Source: Pseudomonas zanjanensis
Lineage (GTDB): Bacteria > Pseudomonadota > Gammaproteobacteria > Pseudomonadales > Pseudomonadaceae
Direction of reading: 5' to 3'
Length of the DNA stretch: 64,000 nt
Assembly: GCF_014268745.2 (NCBI RefSeq)
Contig: NZ_JABWRB020000001.1
Location: 620,001-684,000, forward strand
In this document: positions 35,929 through 45,917 of the stretch, piece after piece
How the letters are laid out: every line of letters begins with the position of its first letter
Numbering within the stretch: position 1 is the stretch's first letter
Made by a program: the position numbers and the translations under genes
Notes under the pieces: generated by a model
What the model was told of the DNA's origin: nothing
Database searches by the model: none
The model's input: the letters and a program-made list of their open reading frames with translations, nothing else

Positions 35929-38058
35929 GTGGATCGCTCTCAGTTACTCAGCTCTGCACGCAGCAATGTCGTAGACCTCAGCCGGGGTAATCTGGGCGTG
36001 CCGCTGTTGCTGCTGGTCATGCTCGCCATGATGATGCTGCCGGTGCCGCCGTTCCTGCTGGACGTGTTCTTCACGTTCAACATCGCCCTGTCGATCGTGG
36101 TGCTGCTGGTGTGCGTCTACGCCCTGCGGCCGCTGGATTTCGCCGTGTTCCCGACCATCCTGCTGGTGGCCACGCTGTTGCGCCTGGCGCTGAACGTGGC
36201 GTCCACCCGGGTGGTGATGATTCATGGCCAAGAAGGCCACGCCGCCGCCGGTAAGGTGATCCAGGCTTTCGGTGAGGTGGTGATCGGCGGTAACTACGTG
36301 GTCGGTATCGTGGTTTTTGCGATCTTGATGATCATCAACTTCGTCGTGGTGACCAAGGGCGCCGGGCGGATTTCCGAGGTGAGCGCACGTTTCACCCTCG
36401 ATGCGATGCCCGGCAAGCAGATGGCGATCGACGCCGACCTCAACGCCGGCCTGATCGACCAGAGCCAGGCCAAGCTGCGTCGCCTGGAAGTGGCCCAGGA
36501 AGCCGAGTTCTACGGCTCCATGGACGGTGCCAGCAAATTCGTGCGCGGTGACGCCATCGCCGGCCTGTTGATTCTGTTCATCAACCTGATCGGCGGCATG
36601 GCCGTCGGTATCTTCCAGCATGGCATGACCTTCGGTGACGCCGGCAAGGTCTACGCCTTGTTGACCATCGGTGACGGTTTGGTGGCGCAATTGCCATCAC
36701 TGCTGTTATCCACAGCCGCCGCGATCATGGTGACCCGTGCTTCGGGCTCCGAAGACATGGGCAAGCAGATCAGTCGCCAAATGTTCGCCTCGCCCAAGGC
36801 CCTGGCTGTTGCCGCCGGCCTGATGGCGGTGATGGGCCTGGTGCCTGGCATGCCGCATTTTTCCTTCCTGAGCATGGCGGCCCTGGCGGCTGGCGGTGCC
36901 TACCTGTTCTGGAAGAAGCAGAACGTGCAGAAAGTCCAGGCCCTGCAAGAGGTCAAGCGCCAGCAGGAACTGCTGCCGTCGCCGGCCCGCGCCATGGAAA
37001 CCAAGGAATTGGGCTGGGATGACGTGACGCCCATCGACATGATCGGCCTGGAAGTCGGTTATCGCCTGATTCCGTTGGTCGACCGCAACCAGGGTGGTCA
37101 GTTGCTGGCGCGGATCAAGGGGGTGCGCAAGAAGCTCTCCCAAGACCTGGGCTTCCTGATGCCCACTGTGCACATCCGCGACAACCTCGACCTGGCGCCG
37201 AGCGCCTATCGCCTGACACTGATGGGCGTGATCCTGGCCGAAGCCGAGATCTACCCCGACCGCGAGCTGGCGATCAACCCTGGCCAGGTCTACGGCAGCC
37301 TCAACGGCATCACCGCCAAGGATCCGGCTTTTGGCCTGGAGGCGGTGTGGATCGAAATCAGCCAGCGGGCCCAGGCCCAGTCCCTCGGCTACACCGTGGT
37401 GGACGCCAGTACCGTGGTGGCGACCCACTTGAACCAGATTCTGTACAAGCACTCCAGCGAGTTGATTGGCCACGAAGAAGTCCAGCAACTCCTGCAAGTA
37501 CTGGCCAAAGGCTCGCCGAAGCTGGCTGAAGAGTTGGTGCCGGGCGTGGTTTCGTTGTCGCAGTTGCTCAAGGTCCTGCAAGCGTTGTTGGCCGAGCAAG
37601 TGCCCGTGCGCGACATACGCAGTATTGCCGAAGCCATCGCCAACAACGCGTCCAAGAGTCAAGATACCGCCGCCCTGGTGGCCGCGGTTCGGGTCGGCGT
37701 ATCCCGCGCAATCGTCCAAAGCATTGTAGGCACTGAGTCTGAGCTGCCTGTTATCACCTTGGAGCCAAGGTTGGAACAGATATTGCTCAATAGTCTGCAG
37801 AAGGCAGGACAAGGCTCGGAAGAGGGTGTTCTGCTGGAGCCAAGCATGGCCGAGAAGCTGCAGCGTTCGTTGATCGAGGCAGCCCAGCGGCAAGAGATGC
37901 AAGGCCAACCGGTGATCCTGCTGGTGGCCGGTCCGATTCGCGCGATGCTCTCGCGATTCGGACGCCTCGCGGTCCCGGGGCTGCATGTGCTGGCGTACCA
38001 GGAAATACCGGACAACAAGCAAGTGACCATCGTTGCGACAGTAGGGCCCAACGGCTGA
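35929..38058 (+). CDS. flhA: FlhA, export gate protein
   Basis: 709 residues, equal to other Pseudomonas FlhA. About eight membrane helices span residues ~20-330, with the conserved FHIPEP-type cytoplasmic loop (AGRISEVSARFTLDAMPGKQMAIDADL). The C-terminal domain (~360-709) forms the docking ring for chaperone-substrate complexes such as FliS-FliC. The start is GTG at 35929 with GGGGA 6 bases upstream; the open frame runs 40 codons further into REP-derived sequence, which I reject. Confidence 0.96.
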   Translation: MDRSQLLSSARSNVVDLSRGNLGVPLLLLVMLAMMMLPVPPFLLDVFFTFNIALSIVVLLVCVYALRPLDFAVFPTILLVATLLRLALNVASTRVVMIHGQEGHAAAGKVIQAFGEVVIGGNYVVGIVVFAILMIINFVVVTKGAGRISEVSARFTLDAMPGKQMAIDADLNAGLIDQSQAKLRRLEVAQEAEFYGSMDGASKFVRGDAIAGLLILFINLIGGMAVGIFQHGMTFGDAGKVYALLTIGDGLVAQLPSLLLSTAAAIMVTRASGSEDMGKQISRQMFASPKALAVAAGLMAVMGLVPGMPHFSFLSMAALAAGGAYLFWKKQNVQKVQALQEVKRQQELLPSPARAMETKELGWDDVTPIDMIGLEVGYRLIPLVDRNQGGQLLARIKGVRKKLSQDLGFLMPTVHIRDNLDLAPSAYRLTLMGVILAEAEIYPDRELAINPGQVYGSLNGITAKDPAFGLEAVWIEISQRAQAQSLGYTVVDASTVVATHLNQILYKHSSELIGHEEVQQLLQVLAKGSPKLAEELVPGVVSLSQLLKVLQALLAEQVPVRDIRSIAEAIANNASKSQDTAALVAAVRVGVSRAIVQSIVGTESELPVITLEPRLEQILLNSLQKAGQGSEEGVLLEPSMAEKLQRSLIEAAQRQEMQGQPVILLVAGPIRAMLSRFGRLAVPGLHVLAYQEIPDNKQVTIVATVGPNG

Positions 38059-38069
38059 GGTAGTGGTTT

Positions 38070-39419
38070 ATGCAAGTGAAGCGTTTTTTCGCCGCAGACA
38101 TGCGTCAGGCCATGAAACTGGTTCGTGACGAGCTGGGCGCTGAAGCAGCCATCATTGGCAACCGTCGTATCGCCGGCGGTGTCGAGCTGACGGCGGCCCT
38201 GGATTACAAATTGTCGGCGCTGGCGCCACGGGTTCCGAACATGGAACTTGAAGACGAGCTGCGCAAGACTCAATCGCGCATCGCCAGCGCCCAGGCCGAA
38301 CTGAGCCTGCGCAGCAGCGAAGGCGAAGGTGCGCCGGGCACCAATCGTCAATTGTTCGCCGGTCAGCCGCTGACCGCCGGCCTGCCGTTGACCGCCGCCG
38401 AACCGCTGATGGAACAGGTCCAGGCCGAACCGCGTCGTCCAGAGCCGGCACCTGCCGCGCCAGCCCGTGGGCTTGACCCGCGCGCCCTGGACTCGATGCG
38501 CTTCGAACTCAACAGCCTGCGCGAGCTGATGGAAGTCCAGCTCGGCTCCCTGGCCTGGAACCAGCTGCAAGGCAGCCGTCCGGCCCAGGCCAACCTGTGG
38601 CGTCGCCTGCAACGCATCGGCCTGTCCGGCCCGTTGTCCCGCGACCTGCTGGCGCTGATCAATGGTATCGAAGAGCCGCGCCAGGCCTGGCGCATGCTGC
38701 TGGCGCACCTGGCACGCATGATTGCCACGCCGGAAGTCGAGCCGCTGGAAGAGGGCGGGGTCATTGCCATGGTCGGTCCCGCCGGCATGGGCAAGACCAC
38801 CACCCTGGCCAAGCTCGCCGCCCGTTATGTACTCAAGTACGGCGCCCAGAGCATCGCCCTGGTAAGCATGGACAGTTTCCGCATCGGTGCCCAGGAACAA
38901 CTCAAGACCCTGGGCCGGATCCTCAATGTGTCGGTAACCCATGTGGATCCGGGCCAATCCCTGGCCCAGGCGCTGGAGCCGCTGCTGCGCAAACGCGTCG
39001 TGCTGATCGATACCGCCGGCCTGCAAGCCAGCGATCCGGCCCTGCGCATGCAGCTCGAAAGCCTGGCCGGACGCGGTATCAAGTCAAAAAATTATCTCGT
39101 GTTGGCAACCACCAGCCAGAAACAGGTTCTAACCGCCGCATACCACAGCTACAAACGCTGCGGGCTGGCCGGCTGCATCCTGACTAAGCTGGACGAAACG
39201 GCAAGCCTGGGCGAGGTGTTGAGCCTGGCGATCGGTCATGAACTGCCGGTGGCCTACCTGACCGACGGGCCGCGGATCCCGGATGATTTGCATCTGCCGC
39301 GCCGTCATCAACTGGTCAGTCGTGCCGTGAGTGTGCAAATGCAGGAAGAACCCAGCGAAGAAGCCATGGCTGACATGTTCGCTGACATCTACCACAGCCC
39401 GACCAAGCAGGTCGGCTGA
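38070..39419 (+). CDS. flhF: FlhF, SRP-type GTPase for polar flagellum placement
   Basis: 449 residues: a basic N-terminal region, a Pro/Ala-rich linker (~100-135), an N domain and a G domain with P-loop GPAGMGKTTT (236-245), an IDTAGLQ G3 loop and TKLDE G4. FlhF marks the cell pole and recruits FliF. It is opposed by FleN. It follows flhA by 11 bases. Confidence 0.96.
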   Translation: MQVKRFFAADMRQAMKLVRDELGAEAAIIGNRRIAGGVELTAALDYKLSALAPRVPNMELEDELRKTQSRIASAQAELSLRSSEGEGAPGTNRQLFAGQPLTAGLPLTAAEPLMEQVQAEPRRPEPAPAAPARGLDPRALDSMRFELNSLRELMEVQLGSLAWNQLQGSRPAQANLWRRLQRIGLSGPLSRDLLALINGIEEPRQAWRMLLAHLARMIATPEVEPLEEGGVIAMVGPAGMGKTTTLAKLAARYVLKYGAQSIALVSMDSFRIGAQEQLKTLGRILNVSVTHVDPGQSLAQALEPLLRKRVVLIDTAGLQASDPALRMQLESLAGRGIKSKNYLVLATTSQKQVLTAAYHSYKRCGLAGCILTKLDETASLGEVLSLAIGHELPVAYLTDGPRIPDDLHLPRRHQLVSRAVSVQMQEEPSEEAMADMFADIYHSPTKQVG

Positions 39420-39534
39420 GGTAATCATGAATATTTTTTGTACCTACATCGATGGTCTGCCATGCATTGTTCCGTATGCGAACGCGCAGCCAGTAATGTG
39501 GCCTCCGTCTAAGAAGACAAGGTAAAGAACGAAC

Positions 39535-40365
39535 ATGGGCAGCATGCATCCCGTACAGGTGATCGCGGTGACCGGCGGCAAAGGTGGCGTCGGGAAGACT
39601 AACGTGTCAGTGAACTTGTCCCTGGCTCTGGCAGAGCTTGGCCGACGGGTCATGCTGCTGGACGCCGACCTGGGCCTGGCGAACGTCGACGTGTTGCTGG
39701 GGCTTACCCCCAAACGCACCCTGGCGGACGTGATCGAAGGCCGTTGCGAACTGCGCGACGTGCTGTTGCAGGGGCCGGGCGGGATTCGCATCGTGCCGGC
39801 TGCCTCCGGCACCCAGAGCATGGTTCACCTGACCCCGGCGCAGCACGCGGGCCTGATCCAGGCGTTCAGCGACATCGGCGATAACCTCGATGTGCTGGTA
39901 ATCGATACCGCGGCCGGCATCGGCGACTCGGTCGTCAGTTTCGTGCGCGCCGCCCAGGAGGTGCTGCTGGTGGTCTGCGACGAACCGACGTCCATCACCG
40001 ACGCCTATGCCCTGATCAAACTGCTTAACCGCGACTATGGCATGAACCGCTTCCGCGTCCTGGCCAATATGGCCCAGAGCCCGCAGGAAGGACGCAACCT
40101 GTTCGCCAAGTTGACGAAGGTCACCGATCGCTTCCTGGACGTCGCCCTACAATACGTCGGTGCAGTGCCTTACGACGAAAGCGTGCGCAAGGCCGTCCAG
40201 AAGCAACGTGCCGTTTATGAAGCCTTTCCACGTTCCAAATGCGCGCTGGCGTTCAAGGCGATCGCCCAGAAGGTCGATACCTGGCCGCTGCCGGCCAACC
40301 CCCGCGGGCATCTGGAGTTTTTCGTCGAGCGTCTTGTGCAACAAACAGCAGGGCCCGTGTTATGA
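39535..40365 (+). CDS. fleN: FleN (FlhG), flagellar number regulator
   Basis: 276 residues, ParA/MinD-type ATPase with the deviant Walker A GGKGGVGKT (residues 14-22) and a VIDTAAGIGDSVV switch II region. It limits cells to one polar flagellum by binding FleQ and antagonising FlhF. The ATG at 39535 is the first in frame after a stop. It starts 115 bases after flhF; the gap has no good gene or terminator. The stop overlaps fliA by ATGA. Confidence 0.97.
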   Translation: MGSMHPVQVIAVTGGKGGVGKTNVSVNLSLALAELGRRVMLLDADLGLANVDVLLGLTPKRTLADVIEGRCELRDVLLQGPGGIRIVPAASGTQSMVHLTPAQHAGLIQAFSDIGDNLDVLVIDTAAGIGDSVVSFVRAAQEVLLVVCDEPTSITDAYALIKLLNRDYGMNRFRVLANMAQSPQEGRNLFAKLTKVTDRFLDVALQYVGAVPYDESVRKAVQKQRAVYEAFPRSKCALAFKAIAQKVDTWPLPANPRGHLEFFVERLVQQTAGPVL

Positions 40366-41105
40366 CAGCCAGCGGTTACAACCATCTCTACAAAAAATCG
40401 GCACGGGACGCCCAATACGAATTGATCGAGCGTTATGCGCCACTGGTCAAGCGTATCGCCTATCACTTGCTGGCGCGGTTGCCGGCCAGTGTCCAGGTCG
40501 AGGATTTGATCCAGGCCGGCATGATCGGCCTGCTTGAAGTGTCGAACAAATACGACGCCAGCAAGGGCGCCAGTTTCGAGACCTATGCCGGTATTCGCAT
40601 TCGTGGGGCGATGCTCGATGAAGTCCGCAAGGGCGATTGGGCGCCGCGTTCGGTGCACCGCAATACCCGCATGGTCAGTGACGCGATTCGGGCAATCGAA
40701 GCTAAAACTGGGCGTGACGCTAAAGATCACGAGGTTGCGGCCGAACTCCAGTTGAGTCTCGATGATTATTACGGGATTTTGAACGATACCTTGGGCAGTC
40801 GCCTGTTCAGCTTCGACGACCTCTTGCAGGACGGCGAGCACGAAGGGCTGCATGAGGATAACGCGAGTGCTCACATGGAGCCGTCACGTGACCTGGAAGA
40901 TGAACGTTTCCAGAGCGCGCTGGCGGATGCGATTGCCAATTTGCCGGAACGTGAGCGACTGGTCTTGGCGCTGTACTACGACGAAGAGCTGAACCTCAAG
41001 GAAATCGGTGAGGTCCTGGGGGTCAGCGAATCTCGGGTCAGCCAGTTACACAGCCAGTGCGCGGCCCGCTTGCGGGGCCGTTTGGGGGAGTGGCGAGCGC
41101 GCTGA
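40362..41105 (+). CDS. fliA: FliA, sigma-28
   Basis: 247 residues: region 2 (YAPLVKRIAYHLLARLP, EDLIQAGMIGLLE), region 3 and region 4 with the HTH (ERLVLALYYDEELNLKEIGEVLGVSESRVSQLH). It transcribes late genes; fitting sites precede fliC and fliS in this window. FlgM, the anti-sigma factor, is not in the window. The ATG at 40362 overlaps the fleN stop by four bases; the frame runs further upstream inside fleN, without similarity. Confidence 0.97.
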   Translation: MTASGYNHLYKKSARDAQYELIERYAPLVKRIAYHLLARLPASVQVEDLIQAGMIGLLEVSNKYDASKGASFETYAGIRIRGAMLDEVRKGDWAPRSVHRNTRMVSDAIRAIEAKTGRDAKDHEVAAELQLSLDDYYGILNDTLGSRLFSFDDLLQDGEHEGLHEDNASAHMEPSRDLEDERFQSALADAIANLPERERLVLALYYDEELNLKEIGEVLGVSESRVSQLHSQCAARLRGRLGEWRAR

Positions 41106-41107
41106 CA

Positions 41108-41126
41108 GGCAGTGTGGGGACACTGC
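41108..41126 (+). other. Hairpin after fliA
   Basis: GCAGTGT-GGGG-ACACTGC forms a clean 7-pair stem directly after the fliA stop, with no T-tract. It may stabilise or process the mRNA before cheY, which begins 147 bases later. Confidence 0.4.
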
Positions 41127-41272
41127 GAGCGGGGCTGGCATGGCGTTGCCGGGTCAGTTTCCATCCGTTGTGCTCCAGACCGTTGTCGAGTGTTGTGCCG
41201 GAATTGATTGAAATGGCGCGTCCAGGTGCTGGGCGCGTTTAAGACTGCTTGGAGGTCGAATTGGACAAGAAC

Positions 41273-41644
41273 ATGAAAATCCTCATCGTTGATGACTTCT
41301 CAACGATGCGGCGGATCATAAAAAACCTGTTGCGTGACCTTGGGTTCACCAACACGGTCGAGGCGGATGATGGCGTCACAGCCATTCCGGTCCTCAACAG
41401 CGGGAGCATCGACTTTCTGGTGACTGACTGGAACATGCCCGGCATGACCGGTATCGACTTGCTGCGCCATGTGCGCGCCGACGAAAAACTCAAGCACCTC
41501 CCGGTGCTGATGGTGACTGCCGAAGCCAAGCGCGAGCAGATCATCGAAGCGGCCCAGGCCGGTGTAAACGGCTATGTGGTCAAGCCCTTCACGGCCCAGG
41601 CGTTGAAAGAGAAGATCGAAAAAATCTTCGAACGCATCGGTTAA
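41273..41644 (+). CDS. cheY: CheY, chemotaxis response regulator
   Basis: 123-residue single receiver domain. The phospho-acceptor is D52 in [12 protein letters not shown]; the acidic pair D7/D8 and the lysine of VVKPF are present. CheY-P binds FliM and changes rotation. ATG 41273 gives the standard N-terminus [12 protein letters not shown] at 41261 has a far better ribosome site (GGAGGT, 4 bases before) and would add four residues (MDKN), so the true start is unsettled. Confidence 0.95.
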   Translation: MKILIVDDFSTMRRIIKNLLRDLGFTNTVEADDGVTAIPVLNSGSIDFLVTDWNMPGMTGIDLLRHVRADEKLKHLPVLMVTAEAKREQIIEAAQAGVNGYVVKPFTAQALKEKIEKIFERIG

Positions 41645-41662
41645 CGGCGCCACGGGGGAGCT

Positions 41663-42448
41663 ATGGACAACGAATCTTCAATGGGCGATTTCGAATCGAC
41701 CCTGAAAAAACATGCCCGCGAACTGGTCGACAGCCTTGAAAAAGGTCGCTTTGGCGATGCGGTTCAAATGATCCATGAGCTCAACCAGACCCGTGACCGC
41801 GGTCTGTATCAGGAAGTGGGCAAGCTCACGCGTGAACTGCACAGCGCGATTGTCAATTTCCAGATCGACCCGCACATGCCGCAGGCCGAGGAAGTCTCGC
41901 AGATCACCGACGCCACCGAGCGCCTGGGCTATGTGGTCAAGCTGACGGAGGCCGCGGCCAACCGCACCATGGACCTGGTGGAAAGCGCAACACCGCTGGT
42001 CAATGGCCTGAGTGAAGAGGCCCAGGCCTTGAGCACCGACTGGGGCCGGTTCATGCGTCGCGAAGTCGGTGCTGAAGAATTTCGGGAGCTGGCCCGTCGG
42101 GTCGACGGTTTCCTGACGCGCAGCAGCAACGAAAACCGCGCCGTGGCCAGTAATCTCAACGACATTCTGCTGGCCCAGGACTATCAAGACCTGACCGGCC
42201 AGGTGATCAAGCGTGTGACCCAACTGGTCACCGAAGTGGAAAGCAACCTGCTCAAACTGGTGCTGATGGCTAGCCAGGTCGACCGCTTTGCAGGCATCGA
42301 ACACGACCGTGAAGCGATACTTGCTGAAAAAGATCCACAAAAACATCTCTCTCAGGGTGAAGGTCCGCAAATTCATGCCGATAAAAGAGAAGACGTTATG
42401 TCCGGTCAGGACGATGTGGACGATTTGCTGTCCAGCCTTGGATTTTGA
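41663..42448 (+). CDS. cheZ: CheZ, CheY-P phosphatase
   Basis: 261 residues, mostly long helices forming a dimeric bundle. The active-site helix carries QDYQDLTGQVIKRV, whose D and Q residues insert at the CheY active site. The C-terminus DDVDDLLSSLGF is the CheY-tethering peptide. It follows cheY by 18 bases with GGGGGAG before the ATG. Confidence 0.95.
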   Translation: MDNESSMGDFESTLKKHARELVDSLEKGRFGDAVQMIHELNQTRDRGLYQEVGKLTRELHSAIVNFQIDPHMPQAEEVSQITDATERLGYVVKLTEAAANRTMDLVESATPLVNGLSEEAQALSTDWGRFMRREVGAEEFRELARRVDGFLTRSSNENRAVASNLNDILLAQDYQDLTGQVIKRVTQLVTEVESNLLKLVLMASQVDRFAGIEHDREAILAEKDPQKHLSQGEGPQIHADKREDVMSGQDDVDDLLSSLGF

Positions 42449-42476
42449 TTTAGCCCTATTTTAGGAGCAGCCATTA

Positions 42477-44735
42477 ATGAGCTTCGGCGCCGATGAAGAG
42501 ATCCTTCAGGATTTCCTGGTTGAGGCCGGCGAGATTCTAGAGCAACTGTCCGAACAGCTGGTCGAGCTGGAAAGCCGACCTGATGATGCGGATCTGCTCA
42601 ATGCAATTTTTCGCGGTTTCCACACTGTAAAAGGAGGCGCCGGCTTCCTCCAGCTCAACGAGCTGGTGGAGTGCTGTCACATTGCCGAGAACGTGTTCGA
42701 CATCCTGCGCAAGGGTGAGCGTCGCGTTGATTCGGAATTGATGGACGTGGTGCTCGAAGCGCTGGATGCGGTCAACAGCATGTTCAGCGAAGTGCGCGAG
42801 CGCTCGCCGATTACCCCGGCCACCCCCGAGCTGCTCGCCGCGCTGGCACGCCTGGCCGAGCCGCAATCGGCTGACGAAGCCGCGCCGGTTGCCGAGGCTG
42901 TGGTTGAAGAACCGGTCGCCGAAGAATCGGGCGACATCACCGATAATGAATTCGAACAGTTGCTGGACTCCCTGAGTGCCGTCAAGGCCCAGGCCGAGGC
43001 ACCGGCCGCTCAGGTTGCGCCGGCCGCACCGGCCAGCAATGGGGCTGGCAGCGACGAAATCACCGATGCCGAGTTCGAGTCGCTGCTCGACCAGCTTCAC
43101 GGCAAGGGCCAATTCGCGCCAGATGCCGTTGTCCCGCCAGCAGCCCCGGCCGCCGCGAAAGCGGCGGGCGACAGCTCGGACATCACCGACGACGAATTCG
43201 AAGCGTTGCTCGACCAGTTGCATGGCAAGGGCACCTTTGCCGTTGACGCCCTGGATTCGGCCATCGCTTCGGCACCGACGCCGGCCAAACCTGCTGCCGC
43301 TGCCGCAGGCAGCGACCTGATCAGCGACCACGAATTCGAATCGCTGCTCGATGAGCTGCACGGCAAGGGCAAGTTCAGCGAGGTCGGTACCGCTTCCGCC
43401 GCGCCTGCCGCCGCCAAGACGGCCGCACCGGCGGCCAAGGCCGCGCCCAAACCCGCCGCCAAGGCACCGGAACCCAAGGCCGAGCCCGCCAAGCCTGCCG
43501 CTGCCGCCGCCCCGGCGCCAGCCCGTGCTCCAGCGGCTGCGCCAGCGGAAAAACCGGCCAGCGAAGCCGAGACCACCGTTCGGGTCGACACCGCGCGCCT
43601 GGACGAGATCATGAACATGGTCGGCGAACTGGTGCTGGTGCGTAACCGCCTGGTGCGCCTGGGTCTCAACAGCCAGGACGAAGCCATGTCCAAGGCCGTG
43701 TCGAACCTCGACGTGGTCACGGCGGACCTGCAGACCGCGGTCATGAAGACGCGGATGCAGCCGATCAAGAAAGTTTTCGGGCGCTTCCCGCGCCTGGTTC
43801 GCGACCTGGCTCGCCAGCTCAAGAAAGAAATCAACCTGGAACTGGTGGGTGAAGAGACCGACCTCGACAAGAACCTTGTCGAGGCCCTGGCCGACCCGCT
43901 GGTCCACTTGGTGCGCAACGCGGTCGACCACGGCATCGAGTCGCCGGAAGAACGCGAAGCCTCGGGCAAGGTCCGCAGCGGCAAGGTGATCCTGGCCGCC
44001 GAGCAGGAGGGCGACCACATCCTGCTGTCGATCTCCGATGATGGCAAAGGCATGGACCCGAATGTGTTGCGTTCCATCGCGGTGAAACGCGGTGTGATGG
44101 ACAAGGATGCCGCCGACCGCCTGAGCGATACCGAGTGCTACAACCTGATCTTCGCCCCGGGCTTCTCAACCAAGACCGAGATCTCCGACGTGTCGGGCCG
44201 TGGCGTGGGCATGGACGTGGTGAAAACCAAGATTTCCCAGCTCAACGGTTCGATCAATATCTACTCGACCAAGGGCCAGGGCTCGAAGATCGTCATCAAG
44301 GTCCCGTTGACCCTGGCGATCATGCCGACGCTCATGGTGATGCTGGGCAACCAGGCCTTCGCCTTCCCGTTGGTCAACGTCAACGAGATTTTCCACCTCG
44401 ACCTGTCGCGCACCAACGTGGTCGACGGCCAGGAAGTGGTCATCGTGCGGGACAAGGCGCTGCCGCTGTTCTACCTCAAGCGCTGGCTGGTCAGCTCCGC
44501 TGCTCACGTCGAGCAGGGCGAAGGCCACGTGGTGATCCTTTCGGTGGGCACCCAGCGGATCGGCTTTGTCGTCGACCAGTTGGTGGGCCAGGAAGAAGTG
44601 GTCATCAAGCCGTTGGGCAAGATGCTCCAGGGCACCCCGGGCATGTCCGGCGCCACCATCACCGGCGACGGCCGCATCGCGTTGATTCTCGATGTGCCGA
44701 GCATGCTCAAGCGTTACGCCGCCCGGCGTATTTGA
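42477..44735 (+). CDS. cheA: CheA, chemotaxis histidine kinase
   Basis: 752 residues. P1 Hpt domain with phospho-histidine H49 (FHTVKGGAGF); then a long Ala/Pro-rich region (~130-365) with four copies of an ITDxEFExLLDxL motif at residues 153, 194, 235 and 281, the last three followed by HGKG; then P3 dimerisation (~370-435), P4 kinase (N box HLVRNAVDHGIE, G boxes DDGKGMD and GRGVGMDVV) and P5 CheW-like (~610-752). No ordinary P2 domain is apparent, so CheY/CheB docking may rely on the repeated motifs (inference). The ribosome site AGGAG precedes the ATG. Confidence 0.96.
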   Translation: MSFGADEEILQDFLVEAGEILEQLSEQLVELESRPDDADLLNAIFRGFHTVKGGAGFLQLNELVECCHIAENVFDILRKGERRVDSELMDVVLEALDAVNSMFSEVRERSPITPATPELLAALARLAEPQSADEAAPVAEAVVEEPVAEESGDITDNEFEQLLDSLSAVKAQAEAPAAQVAPAAPASNGAGSDEITDAEFESLLDQLHGKGQFAPDAVVPPAAPAAAKAAGDSSDITDDEFEALLDQLHGKGTFAVDALDSAIASAPTPAKPAAAAAGSDLISDHEFESLLDELHGKGKFSEVGTASAAPAAAKTAAPAAKAAPKPAAKAPEPKAEPAKPAAAAAPAPARAPAAAPAEKPASEAETTVRVDTARLDEIMNMVGELVLVRNRLVRLGLNSQDEAMSKAVSNLDVVTADLQTAVMKTRMQPIKKVFGRFPRLVRDLARQLKKEINLELVGEETDLDKNLVEALADPLVHLVRNAVDHGIESPEEREASGKVRSGKVILAAEQEGDHILLSISDDGKGMDPNVLRSIAVKRGVMDKDAADRLSDTECYNLIFAPGFSTKTEISDVSGRGVGMDVVKTKISQLNGSINIYSTKGQGSKIVIKVPLTLAIMPTLMVMLGNQAFAFPLVNVNEIFHLDLSRTNVVDGQEVVIVRDKALPLFYLKRWLVSSAAHVEQGEGHVVILSVGTQRIGFVVDQLVGQEEVVIKPLGKMLQGTPGMSGATITGDGRIALILDVPSMLKRYAARRI
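42933..43380 (+). repeat. In-frame coding repeats in the CheA linker
   Basis: Four units begin at 42933, 43056, 43179 and 43317, spaced 41, 41 and 46 codons. Units 2-4 share [E/D/L]I[T/S]DxEFE[S/A]LLD[Q/E]LHGKG; unit 1 lacks HGKG. Stretches between are Ala/Pro-rich and variable. Confidence 0.85.
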
Positions 44736-44783
44736 TTCTGGAGGGGCGTGGCCCAGGGCCGCGTCTCGTCTAACGGAGTGTTT

Positions 44784-45917
44784 ATGGTAGTTAAAGTCCT
44801 GGTGGTGGACGATTCGGGTTTTTTCCGTCGCCGCGTCTCGGAAATTCTTTCAGCGGACACGAGTATTCAGGTCGTCGGTACCGCGACTAACGGCAAAGAG
44901 GCGATCGATCAGGCCCTGGCACTCAAGCCGGACGTGATCACCATGGACTACGAGATGCCGATGATGGACGGCATCACGGCCGTGCGGCATATCATGCAGC
45001 GCTGCCCGACCCCGGTCTTGATGTTCTCCTCCCTGACTCATGAAGGCGCCCGGGTGACCCTCGATGCGCTGGACGCCGGGGCGGTGGATTTCCTGCCGAA
45101 GAATTTCGAAGACATTTCGCGCAACCCGGACAAGGTCCGGCAGTTGCTGTGCGAAAAGGTCCACAGCATTTCCCGCAGCAATCGCCGTGTCAGTGCCTAT
45201 AGCGCGCCGGCACCCGCCCCGGTGGCGGCGCCAAGCCCTGCGCCTGCGCCGACGGCTTCGAGCAGCTTCAATCCTGCACCGGTGCGTAGCGCCCCGGCAC
45301 CTGCGCCGACGCGTTCGGCGCCTGCCAGTGCATCGTCGCCGGCACCCAAGCGCAAAGCCTACAAGCTGGTGGCGATCGGCACGTCCACCGGCGGCCCGGT
45401 GGCGCTGCAACGGGTCCTGACTCAGTTGCCCGCCAACTTCCCGGCCCCCATCGTGCTGATCCAGCACATGCCGGCGGCGTTCACCAAGGCATTTGCCGAG
45501 CGCTTGGACAAGCTCTGCAACATCAGCGTCAAGGAAGCCGAGGATGGCGACATCCTGCGTCCCGGCCTGGCGTTGCTGGCACCGGGTGGCAAGCAGATGA
45601 TGATCGACGGCCGCGGCGCGGTGAAAATCCTGCCGGGCGATGAGCGTCTGAACTACAAGCCTTGCGTGGACATTACCTTCGGTTCCGCCGCCAAGTCCTA
45701 CGGTGACAAAGTTTTGGCAGTGGTGCTGACCGGCATGGGCGCCGACGGTCGCGAAGGCGCGCGCCTGCTCAAGCAGGGCGGCAGTGCGATCTGGGCCCAG
45801 GACGAAGCCAGTTGCGTGATCTACGGCATGCCCATGGCGATCGTGAAAGCTGATCTTGCCGACGCGGTGTACGGGTTGGATGACATCGGTCGACACCTGG
45901 TCGAGGCCTGCCTGTAA
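44784..45917 (+). CDS. cheB: CheB, chemoreceptor methylesterase/response regulator
   Basis: 377 residues: a receiver domain (D55 in [13 protein letters not shown]), an unusually long Ala/Pro/Ser-rich linker (~150-205), and the methylesterase domain with S in [10 protein letters not shown] in IQHMP and D in TGMGADG. It demethylates or deamidates receptor glutamates when phosphorylated by CheA. The ATG at 44784 follows CGGAG; upstream in-frame codons lack similarity. The stop shares a base with motC. Confidence 0.95.
   Translation: MVVKVLVVDDSGFFRRRVSEILSADTSIQVVGTATNGKEAIDQALALKPDVITMDYEMPMMDGITAVRHIMQRCPTPVLMFSSLTHEGARVTLDALDAGAVDFLPKNFEDISRNPDKVRQLLCEKVHSISRSNRRVSAYSAPAPAPVAAPSPAPAPTASSSFNPAPVRSAPAPAPTRSAPASASSPAPKRKAYKLVAIGTSTGGPVALQRVLTQLPANFPAPIVLIQHMPAAFTKAFAERLDKLCNISVKEAEDGDILRPGLALLAPGGKQMMIDGRGAVKILPGDERLNYKPCVDITFGSAAKSYGDKVLAVVLTGMGADGREGARLLKQGGSAIWAQDEASCVIYGMPMAIVKADLADAVYGLDDIGRHLVEACL

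Noticed and set aside
39427..39525. 32-codon frame between flhF and fleN
   Set aside because: Has an AGGT-like site, but no recognisable protein and an odd composition; likely non-coding leader of fleN.
41136..41150. TGGCATGGCGTTGCC upstream of cheY as a sigma-54 promoter
   Set aside because: GG-to-GC spacing is one base short, which normally abolishes activity.
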